Source: Saprospiraceae bacterium (GTDB lineage: Bacteria; Bacteroidota; Bacteroidia; Chitinophagales; Saprospiraceae). From it: DNA of 64,000 nt. Below, one piece after another: positions 55,397-63,444 of this stretch; position 1 is the stretch's first letter; each line of letters opens with the position of its first letter. The translations under genes and the position numbers were made by a program. Location: NCBI GenBank assembly GCA_025055285.1, contig JANWXM010000005.1:1-64000 (forward strand), in the 5' to 3' direction. A model generated the notes under the pieces. That model saw only the letters and a program-made list of their open reading frames with translations, searched no databases and was not told the origin of the DNA.

Positions 55397-56572
55397 TTAC
55401 TCTAACGTTTGCAAAAACATTTCTACGCGATTCTTCAGACTTAAATTATCCTGCGCTCCCGGCGTTTTTAACGCTCTTTCGGCGGCAGCCCGTGCATTTA
55501 CCTTGTCGCCTTTGCGGCGATATACATCGGCTAAAGTTAAGAAATATTCGCCCAGGCCGCCGGTCTCCGCCGCCGTTTTGGCCCATTTTTCCGCTTGATT
55601 TAGAACATCCGTATCGCTAGGAAATAAGACAAGCATTTTAGTAACGAGCTCGTGAAGGCGCGCGGCATCGTTGCGAATGATTTTCTTCTGATAATTCTGA
55701 GCTGATTTCAGGTAGTTCTTAGTGTCTTTAAGCGCAGCAAAATAGCGCATGTCAGCCTCAAGGGCAAATTCCTCTGCCTGGGCAGGTAAATTGGCTTTTA
55801 CTTTCGCCTTAGCTTCTTCGAGCAATTGGATATCGCGGAACTCGATGGCTTTTTTAACCGTGTTCTTACAGGCCAACAGGATGCGGTCGTCTACCTTTTG
55901 CGCACCCTCTTGCGCAGAGATGGCCGATCGGTGAGCAATGAGCAAGTCGAATACACGGCTATCCGCTTCTACGGTTCCTTCCAGAATGATCTGCCGAGTA
56001 ATTGGGTCTTCGTAATTTTTTCGCGTGTTCAGGTAATCATTAGTTACTTTTAAAGAGGACCTATTGGTGCGATTGAGCATGCGAATATACCGCAACACTA
56101 CTTCAGGGCTACGATTGCCCGACTCGTACTCTTGCTCTACGTCCTTAGAGGTATTGGCCGCACCTAGAGCTTTTTGACCAAAAGCAATGAGCCCTTCTGC
56201 TGTTAAAGCGCCCACGTGTCTTTGGATTACTTTCCCTTGAGCATCCAGAATCATCAACGTTGGATAAGCACTCACTGGATACTGCCGGGCAAATTCAGCG
56301 TTTTCCGGCTTCTCCATATCGTATTTTACGTTGATGAAGTGTTCATTGAAGAACTCACCAACTTTAGGATCAGTAAACACAGTAGCAGCCATCCGCTTAC
56401 AAGGCCCACACCAGGAGGCATAAGCGTCGGCAAAAATGAGGCGTTCCTCTGCTTTAGCCTTAGCTAAGGCATCAGACCATTTGCCCTCGAAGAACCGAAT
56501 GCCTTGTGCATTAAGTGGACAAATACCAGCAAGTAAACCCAGTATGATGAAAAATAAAGAGAGGTAGCGCAT
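55397..56572 (-). CDS. Exported thioredoxin-fold protein
   Basis: This 391-residue protein has a signal peptide (MRYLSLFFIILGLLAGICPLNAQ). A thioredoxin-like domain carries the redox motif SWCGPCK (Cys55, Cys58), then YPTLMILDAQGKVI as the cis-Pro loop. From about residue 140 an alpha-helical region with TPR-like character runs to the end (LADVYRRKGDKVNARAAAERALK). It probably acts in periplasmic disulfide exchange, perhaps with a partner bound by the helical half. The domain architecture is common in Bacteroidetes, but no specific role is known. Confidence 0.85.
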   Translation of the reverse strand: MRYLSLFFIILGLLAGICPLNAQGIRFFEGKWSDALAKAKAEERLIFADAYASWCGPCKRMAATVFTDPKVGEFFNEHFINVKYDMEKPENAEFARQYPVSAYPTLMILDAQGKVIQRHVGALTAEGLIAFGQKALGAANTSKDVEQEYESGNRSPEVVLRYIRMLNRTNRSSLKVTNDYLNTRKNYEDPITRQIILEGTVEADSRVFDLLIAHRSAISAQEGAQKVDDRILLACKNTVKKAIEFRDIQLLEEAKAKVKANLPAQAEEFALEADMRYFAALKDTKNYLKSAQNYQKKIIRNDAARLHELVTKMLVLFPSDTDVLNQAEKWAKTAAETGGLGEYFLTLADVYRRKGDKVNARAAAERALKTPGAQDNLSLKNRVEMFLQTLE

Positions 56573-56639
56573 AGGTAGTTGTAGATTAAGCGTTAAAAAA
56601 ACGAAGAAAGGACTGAACGGTTCGAAATAAAAGTAGACT

Positions 56640-57710
56640 CTATCCTTTGTCAGAGAAGTCGCGATCTTTGTTTAACATTCGCTCGAGGCGGTCTACTTTG
56701 CGCTGAAGTTCAGGTAATTTTTTAAAGATGATGTAAGCACGCAAGTAGTCGTTGTAGTCTATAGCAGGAGAGCCAAAGAGAGCCTGGTTAGTTTTCTTCA
56801 CTGAAGAGGCAACACCGCTTTGTGCCTGTACTCGAGTTCCATCGGCAATAGTGAGATGACCGGCGATGCCGACTTGGCCGCCTAATTGGACATTCTCGCC
56901 GATTTTGGCGCTTCCCGCTATGCCCACCTGAGCAGCCATAGCGGTGTTTCTACCTACCTCTACGTTGTGCGCAATGTGTACTAAGTTGTCAATTTTGACC
57001 CCTGCTCGAATGAGCGTACTGCCCAAAGCAGCGCGATCGATGCAGGTGTTGGCCCCGATCTCTACATCATCTTCCAGCACTACATTTCCGACGTGAGGAA
57101 TGCGTTTCCAAGAACCATCTTCCTGCGGAGCAAAGCCAAATCCATCTGAACCAATGACAGCGTTGGGGTAGATAGTGCAGCGATTGCCGATGACGCAATG
57201 ATGCAAGATACGCACGCCGGGATAAATCACGCAATGGTCGCCAATACGCGCATTTCGCCCTATATAAACTTGCGGATGGATGATGCAATGCTCTCCAACA
57301 ACGGCACCCGCCTCTACGATAGCGAATGGCCCTACGTACGTATGGGTACCTATCCGGGCATCCGTATGTACCCAAGCATGTTCATCCACGTTAGGCACGA
57401 TACCATTTGCCGATAGGAAATCGTGAAACTTTTCCAACAGTAGCGCTAGGCTAGAGCGCACGTCGTCTACACGGATAAGAGTAGCCGATACGGGCTGCGT
57501 GGGCGTGAATTGCTTGCTCACAAGCAGCACGGAAGCACGCGTTGTATAGGCGAAAGGCTCATACTTTGGATTATCCAAGAAGGCAAAGTCGCCTTCTTGG
57601 GCCTCTTCGATACGCGCGGGCTGGCGAACAATTGCATTTGGATCTCCTTCGAGCCTCCCTCCGAGGAGGTGGGCCAGCTGTGCCGCAGTAAGGTGCATGC
57701 CAAAAGACAA
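56640..57710 (-). CDS. lpxD: UDP-3-O-(3-hydroxyacyl)glucosamine N-acyltransferase LpxD
   Basis: This 356-residue protein has an N-terminal uridine-binding domain (AQLAHLLGGRLEGDPNA ... FLDNPKYEPFAYTTRASVLLV) and a left-handed beta-helix of hexapeptide repeats (ARIGTHTYVGPFAIVEAGAVVGE and on), with the catalytic His in HIAHNVEVGRN. The C-terminal helix (YIIFKKLPELQRKVDRLERML) completes it. It adds the second acyl chain in lipid A synthesis in the cytoplasm. lpxC and fabZ, often near it in this phylum, are not in the window. A -7 promoter word is upstream at 57739-57746. Confidence 0.96.
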   Translation of the reverse strand: MSFGMHLTAAQLAHLLGGRLEGDPNAIVRQPARIEEAQEGDFAFLDNPKYEPFAYTTRASVLLVSKQFTPTQPVSATLIRVDDVRSSLALLLEKFHDFLSANGIVPNVDEHAWVHTDARIGTHTYVGPFAIVEAGAVVGEHCIIHPQVYIGRNARIGDHCVIYPGVRILHHCVIGNRCTIYPNAVIGSDGFGFAPQEDGSWKRIPHVGNVVLEDDVEIGANTCIDRAALGSTLIRAGVKIDNLVHIAHNVEVGRNTAMAAQVGIAGSAKIGENVQLGGQVGIAGHLTIADGTRVQAQSGVASSVKKTNQALFGSPAIDYNDYLRAYIIFKKLPELQRKVDRLERMLNKDRDFSDKG

Positions 57711-58069
57711 ATAGAATTGGGCTATATCAAATGAATGGCAAAGGTACAGGATTAAGTCGGCTATCGAATGACTTACCGTTGGGCACCCTCTTCTGGAAAA
57801 TCAAAAAGGAAGCTTTCGCTTCGGGTATGTTGCAAAAACAGCTTTGTTCAAAGCCTATCGTCTCAGAAGGGCAAATGCTCTCATATTAGTCGCAGTAAAG
57901 AGAGATCTTACAACCCGACCCCCATGCAGGCGAAGCGGAATGCTCTTTGTTTCAGAAAAGGTCATTCAGTTGAAGCAGGCCTGATGAACATCCTGTAACC
58001 GCTCGACCGAGCAGGGGGAATGGGCCACTTTTTCTTCTAACGTTACCTCTGGTCCAGGCGCAATACTAG
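57711..58069. other. Intergenic region between lpxD start and glgB end, no gene seen
   Basis: 359 bp. It holds the lpxD -7 promoter word near its left end. A small hairpin, gaagctttcgcttc, lies near 57810. I found no convincing open frame, tRNA or terminator T-run. Confidence 0.45.
57739..57746 (-). promoter_or_regulatory. Bacteroidetes -7 promoter element for lpxD
   Basis: On the minus strand the word is tacctttg (TAnnTTTG), 28 bp before the lpxD ATG. A -33 TTTG at the usual spacing is not evident. Confidence 0.45.
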
Positions 58070-60091
58070 TCAACCAACCACACTTTCTGTAAACTCTTGT
58101 TTGGAATGCACTGCCTTTTTGCGGCCGATTCTCTGCGTTTTAGCGTGTTTTTGCGTTTTCTTCCGAAGAGTTTTCTTGGTCTTGGGTGGTTGTCCCTCAA
58201 AAATTTGGACGGCCAGCGGGGCTAGTCGAAAAGTAATAGAATAATCGAAACCATGCGAGGGTTGGGCCTCTGCTGTAAGCGGTTGATTGACCACACCGCT
58301 TCCACCAAAAGTACTACAATCACTATTGAGCACCTCTACCCAAATGCCGCCATGAGGCACACCTAGGCGATAATTTTCAACCACGCCGGTTTTAAAATGA
58401 CAGACGACCAGCAGAAGATTATCTTCTGGACGGCCTTTGCGCAGGTAAGCTAATACACAGTTTTCTGTGTCGTCTCCGCACACCCACGCATAACCTTCGG
58501 AAGAGAAGGCATGCCACCACAAGGCTGGCTTGTCGATGTATAGGCGATTAAGCGCCCGAACCCATTGCTGACACCCTTTGTGATAGTCATATTGAAGCAG
58601 CTCCCACACTACACCTCGATCGTGGCTCCACTCTGAAGTTTGGCCGAATTCTCCACCCATGAACAATAGTTGTGTGCCTGGATGAGTCCATTGATATCCG
58701 AACAAGGTTCGCAAGTTGGCAAACATCTCCCATTCGTTGCCTGGCATCTTATACAAAAGTGAGGCTTTCATATGCACCACTTCATCGTGACTAAGCGGCA
58801 ATATGAAACGCTCTGAAAAAGCATAGACAATTGAAAAAGTGATGTCATTTTGATGCCAGCGGCGATAGATAAGCGGGCGTTTGAAGTAGTTGAGCGTATC
58901 GTGCATCCAGCCCATCATCCACTTCTGACCGAAACCCAATCCTCCTTCCCAAGTAGGCTTGCTTACGCCGGGAAACGCTGTGCTCTCTTCGGCAAAAGTT
59001 TCGATGCCTGGGTAATTGGAATAGACGGCTTCGTTGAATTCGCGCAAGAACGAGATAGCCTCTAGATTTTCGCGTCCGCCATAGATGTTGGGTATCCACT
59101 CCCCTGGCTTGCGCGAGTAGTCGTGATAAAGCATGGAAGCGACGGCATCGACGCGCAAGCCATCGGCATGATAGCGGTCAAGCCAAAAGAGGGCATTCGA
59201 AATAAGAAAGGAACGCACCTCATTGCGACCGTAATCGAACACATAACTGTTCCAATCGGGATGATAGCCGCGGCGCATATCGGCATATTCGTACAGATGC
59301 GAGCCGTCGAAGAGGTAAAGTCCGTGAATGTCGCCGGGGAAATGAGAGGGCACCCAGTCAAGAATGACACCAAGCTCAGCTTGATGACAGCAATCAATAA
59401 AATACATGAAATCCTCAGGAGTACCGTATCGGCTAGTAGGCGCGAAGTAGCCCGTAATCTGGTATCCCCACGAGGGGAAATAGGGATGTTCCATGACGGG
59501 CATGAGTTCCAGGTGAGTGAAGCCCATGTCTTTGGCATAAGCGACGAGTTCAACGGCCAATTCGCGAAAGTTGAGCGAGCGGTTGTTGTCCTTAGGCAAT
59601 TTTTTCCAAGAGCCGATGTGCACTTCATAGACTGACCAAGGCTGCGGCTTTCCTGCTCGTTGGCGGCGCATTTCCATCCACGAGGCGTCGTTCCATGAGT
59701 AGTCTAACTCCCATACGATGGATGCTGTACGCGGAGGCATTTCCCAACGCAAGGCATAGGGGTCTCCTTTGTCAAGGCCTCTACCGCTTGCGGTGAGGAT
59801 GTGATACTTGTACATCGTTCCCTTGCCTATGCCAGGGATGAAGCCTTCCCAAATACCACTCTTGTCCCAACGCGGCAGCAGTACATGTGCATTTGGATTC
59901 CAATTGTTGAAAGGACCAACTACCGACACGCGCTTGGCTCTTGGAGCCCAAACAGCAAAATAAACGCCTTGCTCACCCTCGCACTCCACCAAATGGCTAC
60001 CCATTTTCTCATACAATCTGTAGTGCTTTCCGCTCTGAAAGAGAAAGATATCGAATTCCGAAAATAAAGAAAAAGGCTTAACCACCGGCAT
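58070..60091 (-). CDS. glgB: 1,4-alpha-glucan branching enzyme GlgB with basic C-terminal tail
   Basis: I use the ATG at 60091 (MPVVKPFSLFSEFDIFLF), giving 673 residues; the frame is open 114 bp further up but the added residues look unrelated. It has an N-terminal beta-sandwich (YFAVWAPRAKRVSVVGPFNNWN). The GH13 barrel has nucleophile Asp315 in DGLRVDAVASML, acid/base Glu368 in TFAEES and Asp436 in PLSHDEVVH. A C-terminal beta domain follows. The last ~45 residues are very Lys/Arg-rich (KTKKTLRKKTQKHAKTQR), which is not typical. The enzyme makes alpha-1,6 branches in glycogen. Other glg genes are not here; the GH31 gene is far upstream. Confidence 0.95.
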   Translation of the reverse strand: MPVVKPFSLFSEFDIFLFQSGKHYRLYEKMGSHLVECEGEQGVYFAVWAPRAKRVSVVGPFNNWNPNAHVLLPRWDKSGIWEGFIPGIGKGTMYKYHILTASGRGLDKGDPYALRWEMPPRTASIVWELDYSWNDASWMEMRRQRAGKPQPWSVYEVHIGSWKKLPKDNNRSLNFRELAVELVAYAKDMGFTHLELMPVMEHPYFPSWGYQITGYFAPTSRYGTPEDFMYFIDCCHQAELGVILDWVPSHFPGDIHGLYLFDGSHLYEYADMRRGYHPDWNSYVFDYGRNEVRSFLISNALFWLDRYHADGLRVDAVASMLYHDYSRKPGEWIPNIYGGRENLEAISFLREFNEAVYSNYPGIETFAEESTAFPGVSKPTWEGGLGFGQKWMMGWMHDTLNYFKRPLIYRRWHQNDITFSIVYAFSERFILPLSHDEVVHMKASLLYKMPGNEWEMFANLRTLFGYQWTHPGTQLLFMGGEFGQTSEWSHDRGVVWELLQYDYHKGCQQWVRALNRLYIDKPALWWHAFSSEGYAWVCGDDTENCVLAYLRKGRPEDNLLLVVCHFKTGVVENYRLGVPHGGIWVEVLNSDCSTFGGSGVVNQPLTAEAQPSHGFDYSITFRLAPLAVQIFEGQPPKTKKTLRKKTQKHAKTQRIGRKKAVHSKQEFTESVVG

Positions 60092-60276
60092 ATGAACTTT
60101 TTTCGTGCATGCCTGAAAAACGGTGGCCAAGATACGCCATCTTCGAAAGGGATGCCGCTCTACCCAATGTAAGGCAAATCTACGAGGACGCCTCGTCATT
60201 GGCACAGTTATTGGATTTTCGCAGGGTGTCGTCTAATCCTTTAATCGTTAATCCAAAAACAATCTTTCCTTGAACA

Positions 60277-60948
60277 ATGGATGTCCTTTATCAACTCCGA
60301 CAATTTCCGATCTTGGCATCATTAACGCCGCAAGAACTGGATGAACTGGCTCACTTAGCGGAGATGCGTGCTGTACCTAAGCACACCTTCATCTACATGG
60401 CCGATGAGCCGAGCGATTATTTGTGTTTTCTGGTACAGGGTAGCGTAAAGGTAGGTATTTACACGCCCGATGGACGCGAGATTGTTCGAAGTTTTCAACA
60501 TCCATACACTATCTTCGGTGAAATGGGTCTTTCAGGCGAGAGCAAGCGAGCGGAGTTTGCCAGTTCGATGAACCAAAATGTGCGGTTTATTTCCATTAAA
60601 ACAGCAGATTTCCGACCTTTTCTGGAACGCAATTTCATGTTGGCCCAAGCCATGTTCAATCACTTGGGCGAGCGAGTGCGTCGAGCTGAACGCCACTGGG
60701 AATCCCTCCTGTGTAAGGACGTACGCTCTCGCATCGTAGACTTTCTCAAGGAAACTGCTTTCCAACGCGGCCGACAGGTTGGCTTTGAAACGCTCCTCAA
60801 ACATGGCTTTACGCAACAGGATTTGGCTAATTTAATTGGCGCTAGCCGACAAACAGTTACCTCTATTCTCAATGAATTGCGCAAATCGAACCTCATTTAT
60901 TTCAATCGAACATCTATTCTGATTCGAGACTTAAATAAACTCAACTGA
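60277..60948 (+). CDS. Crp/Fnr-family transcription regulator
   Basis: This 223-residue protein has an N-terminal cyclic-nucleotide-binding-type beta-roll (LASLTPQELDELA ... YLCFLVQGSVKVGIYTPDGRE) and a C-terminal winged helix with FTQQDLANLIGASRQTVTSILNELRKSNLI. No N-terminal cysteine cluster is present, so it is not an Fnr-type 4Fe-4S sensor. Its effector is unknown. A strong intrinsic terminator follows at 60971-61018. It stands between the divergent glgB and the cystathionine gene, so its targets are not implied by position. Confidence 0.92.
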   Translation: MDVLYQLRQFPILASLTPQELDELAHLAEMRAVPKHTFIYMADEPSDYLCFLVQGSVKVGIYTPDGREIVRSFQHPYTIFGEMGLSGESKRAEFASSMNQNVRFISIKTADFRPFLERNFMLAQAMFNHLGERVRRAERHWESLLCKDVRSRIVDFLKETAFQRGRQVGFETLLKHGFTQQDLANLIGASRQTVTSILNELRKSNLIYFNRTSILIRDLNKLN

Positions 60949-60970
60949 AAGCTCTACCTACCCTCTCTCT

Positions 60971-61018
60971 CTGCGGGAGGCAATTGCCTTGGGGCGATTA
61001 CCTCCCGCAGTCTTTTTT
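60971..61018 (+). terminator. Strong rho-independent terminator of the Crp/Fnr gene
   Basis: The arms ctgcgggaggcaattgcc (60971-60988) and ggcgattacctcccgcag (60993-61010) form an 18-bp stem with only two mismatched or G-T positions and a 4-nt loop. The run tctttttt (61011-61018) follows. It ends transcription 22 bp after the stop codon. Confidence 0.92.
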
Positions 61019-61176
61019 GCCAGACTAAGTTTGTGACTCCAGGTAAATTCGCTTCAATCGGATTACCTAAATCCGCCTAGATAGGCATAAAGGCAACAAA
61101 GCTATCGCTTGGATTAAAGTATCTCAACAGAGGCTTATCCCTGCGCGCCAAAGAAGGTGTGCCCTCACCTCCTTCA

Positions 61177-61208
61177 TTTAGATACGTAAGTAGGATGCTC
61201 TACTTTTG
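61177..61208 (+). promoter_or_regulatory. Bacteroidetes-type promoter of the cystathionine gene
   Basis: A -33-like ttta (61177-61180) and a -7 element tacttttg (61201-61208) are spaced 20 bp apart, close to the TTTG-N19-21-TAnnTTTG pattern. The start codon is 24 bp downstream. This also makes an upstream riboswitch unlikely. Confidence 0.5.
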
Positions 61209-61232
61209 CTTGTTCATTTCCAAAGTAGCGAT

Positions 61233-62369
61233 ATGAAGTTTGCCACAAAAGTTATTCATGCCGGTCTTGAGCCAGACCCTAGCACCGGTGCAATCATGAC
61301 GCCTATATATCAGACCTCTACTTACGTGCAGGAAGCCCCAGGTCAACACAAGGGTTATGAATATGCTCGGACGCAAAATCCAACCCGTCGTGCCCTAGAA
61401 AAAAATCTTGCTGCGCTAGAAAATGGCACAGATGCCATTTGTTTTGGCTCTGGGTTAGCTGCCCAAGATGCCGTCCTTAAGTTGCTCAAGACTGGAGAAG
61501 AAATCCTGTCGGTCAATGATTTGTATGGAGGCTCCTATCGGCAAATGGTACGTGTCTTTGGAGTATGGGGCTTGAGGAGTCGTTTCATAAATATGACTCA
61601 TGCCCATACGGTGGCCGAAGCAATTGGCCCTCAAACACGAATGATTTGGATTGAGACACCTACCAACCCAATGCTCAACATCGTAGATATCGAAGCCGTA
61701 TGCACTATTGCTCGCCAGCGCGGCGTACTTACTGTTGTAGACAACACTTTTGCCTCGCCTTATTTGCAAAACCCTCTCGACTTAGGCGCCGATATCGTGT
61801 TACATTCAGCTACAAAATATTTAGGCGGCCATTCTGACGCTGTACTGGGCTGCTTAGTTGTGCGCGATGCGGCTCTGGCAGAGCAACTTCATTTCATTCA
61901 AAATGCCTCGGGAGCCATTCCTGGACCGATGGATTGTTTTCTCATTTTGCGAGGCATCAAGACGCTTCACTTGCGCATGCAGCGGGCTTGTGAAAACGCC
62001 GAAGCGATCGCTCATTTTCTCAAGAGGCACCCTAAAGTCTCGCAGGTATATTGGCCAGGATTCCCAGATCACCCTAATCATGCCATAGCCCGACGCCAAA
62101 TGCGCCACTTTGGCGCCATGATTTCTTTCGACTTGAAGGAGAATTCGTTTGAAGCTGCTCGGCAAGTGTTGAGCCGCACCCGGCTATTCTCTTTAGCCGA
62201 GTCGCTTGGCGGTGTAGAGTCCCTAATTGGGCATCCGGCAAGCATGACTCATGCGAGCATTCCGCGCGAGGAGCGTTTAAAAGTAGGTTTGACAGACTCG
62301 CTCATCCGCCTAAGTGTGGGTGTAGAAGATGTAGAGGATCTAATTGCAGATTTGGAAGCGGCTTTATAG
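61233..62369 (+). CDS. Cystathionine gamma-synthase/gamma-lyase (Cys/Met metabolism PLP enzyme)
   Basis: The ATG at 61233 (MKFATKVIHAGLEPDPSTGAI) gives 378 residues; a promoter word just upstream supports it. The PLP lysine is Lys195 in HSATKYLGGHSD. YEYARTQNPTRRALEKNLAALENG and WIETPTNPMLNIVDIEAV are family signatures. Such enzymes make cystathionine from an activated homoserine or split it to cysteine. The sequence alone does not separate synthase from lyase; the QLHFIQNASGAIPGPMDCFLILRG stretch is compatible with both. alkB begins 13 bp downstream. Confidence 0.9.
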   Translation: MKFATKVIHAGLEPDPSTGAIMTPIYQTSTYVQEAPGQHKGYEYARTQNPTRRALEKNLAALENGTDAICFGSGLAAQDAVLKLLKTGEEILSVNDLYGGSYRQMVRVFGVWGLRSRFINMTHAHTVAEAIGPQTRMIWIETPTNPMLNIVDIEAVCTIARQRGVLTVVDNTFASPYLQNPLDLGADIVLHSATKYLGGHSDAVLGCLVVRDAALAEQLHFIQNASGAIPGPMDCFLILRGIKTLHLRMQRACENAEAIAHFLKRHPKVSQVYWPGFPDHPNHAIARRQMRHFGAMISFDLKENSFEAARQVLSRTRLFSLAESLGGVESLIGHPASMTHASIPREERLKVGLTDSLIRLSVGVEDVEDLIADLEAAL

Positions 62370-62382
62370 TTTTGTGGTCACT

Positions 62383-63432
62383 ATGCGAGACGCAAAATAT
62401 CTGTTTGCTTACCTCCTGCCCTTAAGCGCTGTAATAGGGCTTGCTTTTCGAGGGCCGTGGGCGTGGCTAACGCCAGTATTTAGCTTTGTCCTCATACCCT
62501 TACTTGAGCTTTGGATGCCTCAGTCTACTGAGAACGTTCCTCCTGAAGAGGAGGCGTCGCGCTCTCAACGGCGTTTTTTTGATATATTGCTTTATCTCAA
62601 TTTCCCAATCTTGTTCGGCCTAACGGGCTGGTACTTGTGGACAGTGCAATACCAGACTCTGACTACTTCAGAGTGGATTGGACTGACCTTTAGCGCAGGC
62701 ATTATCGTAGGTGCTGTGGGCATCAACGTGGCTCACGAACTTGGTCATCGGGTGCGCAAATACGAACAGGCAATGGCTAAGTGGATGCTCATGGTAGCGC
62801 TATATCAGCACTTTTTCATCGAGCATAATCGAGGGCATCACAAGTACGTAGCTACCGATAGAGACCCTGCTACGGCGCGGCGCAATGAATGGCTCTTTGC
62901 CTTCTGGCTACGCTCGATGACAGGTAGCTGGCGCAGTGCTTGGCAGCTGGAAGTCAGTCGCCTCCGTCGGTTAGGTTTACCGATATGGAGCAGGCATAAT
63001 GAAATGTTGAAATTTGTCCTTTGGCAATTAGGGTGGTTGGCCTCCGTGGCATTATTCATTGGCCCTAAAGCGCTAACGGGTGCTCTTGTAATCGCCCTTA
63101 TCGGAGTCTTATTGTTGGAGAGTATCAATTATATTGAGCATTATGGCCTGCGCCGGCGCATTTTGTCAAACGGCCTGCCTGAGCCCGTTAGCCCAGCGCA
63201 TTCTTGGAATAGCAATCATGCTCTAGGAAGAATCTTTCTTTATGAGCTATCGCGCCATAGCGACCATCACTACAAAGCCACTCGCAAGTATCAAATTCTA
63301 AGGCACCTGGAGGAGAGCCCACAATTGCCTTTTGGCTATCCTACCAGCATTTTACTTGCTCTTATTCCACCTCTCTGGTTCCGAATTATGAATCCGCGCT
63401 TGCCAAAAGCTGACGTCGAACCGGTCTCGTGA
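62383..63432 (+). CDS. alkB: AlkB-type alkane 1-monooxygenase (integral membrane di-iron)
   Basis: The ATG at 62383 (MRDAKYLFAYLLPLSAVIG) gives 349 residues; the frame is open further up inside the previous gene. Four membrane helix pairs frame the three conserved His boxes: HELGH (His118, His122), EHNRGHH (His148, His152, His153) and RHSDHH (His292, His295, His296), plus the signature NYIEHYGL (His253). The enzyme hydroxylates terminal C-H bonds of alkanes using oxygen and electrons from rubredoxin. No rubredoxin or its reductase is in the window. It is tightly linked to the cystathionine gene and the AI-2E permease gene. Confidence 0.93.
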   Translation: MRDAKYLFAYLLPLSAVIGLAFRGPWAWLTPVFSFVLIPLLELWMPQSTENVPPEEEASRSQRRFFDILLYLNFPILFGLTGWYLWTVQYQTLTTSEWIGLTFSAGIIVGAVGINVAHELGHRVRKYEQAMAKWMLMVALYQHFFIEHNRGHHKYVATDRDPATARRNEWLFAFWLRSMTGSWRSAWQLEVSRLRRLGLPIWSRHNEMLKFVLWQLGWLASVALFIGPKALTGALVIALIGVLLLESINYIEHYGLRRRILSNGLPEPVSPAHSWNSNHALGRIFLYELSRHSDHHYKATRKYQILRHLEESPQLPFGYPTSILLALIPPLWFRIMNPRLPKADVEPVS

Positions 63433-63444
63433 AAAATTTCCTTT

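Noticed and set aside
61019-61232. Possible SAM riboswitch before the cystathionine gene
   Set aside because: No conserved SAM-box core is seen, and the promoter word at 61201-61208 leaves only a ~20-nt leader.
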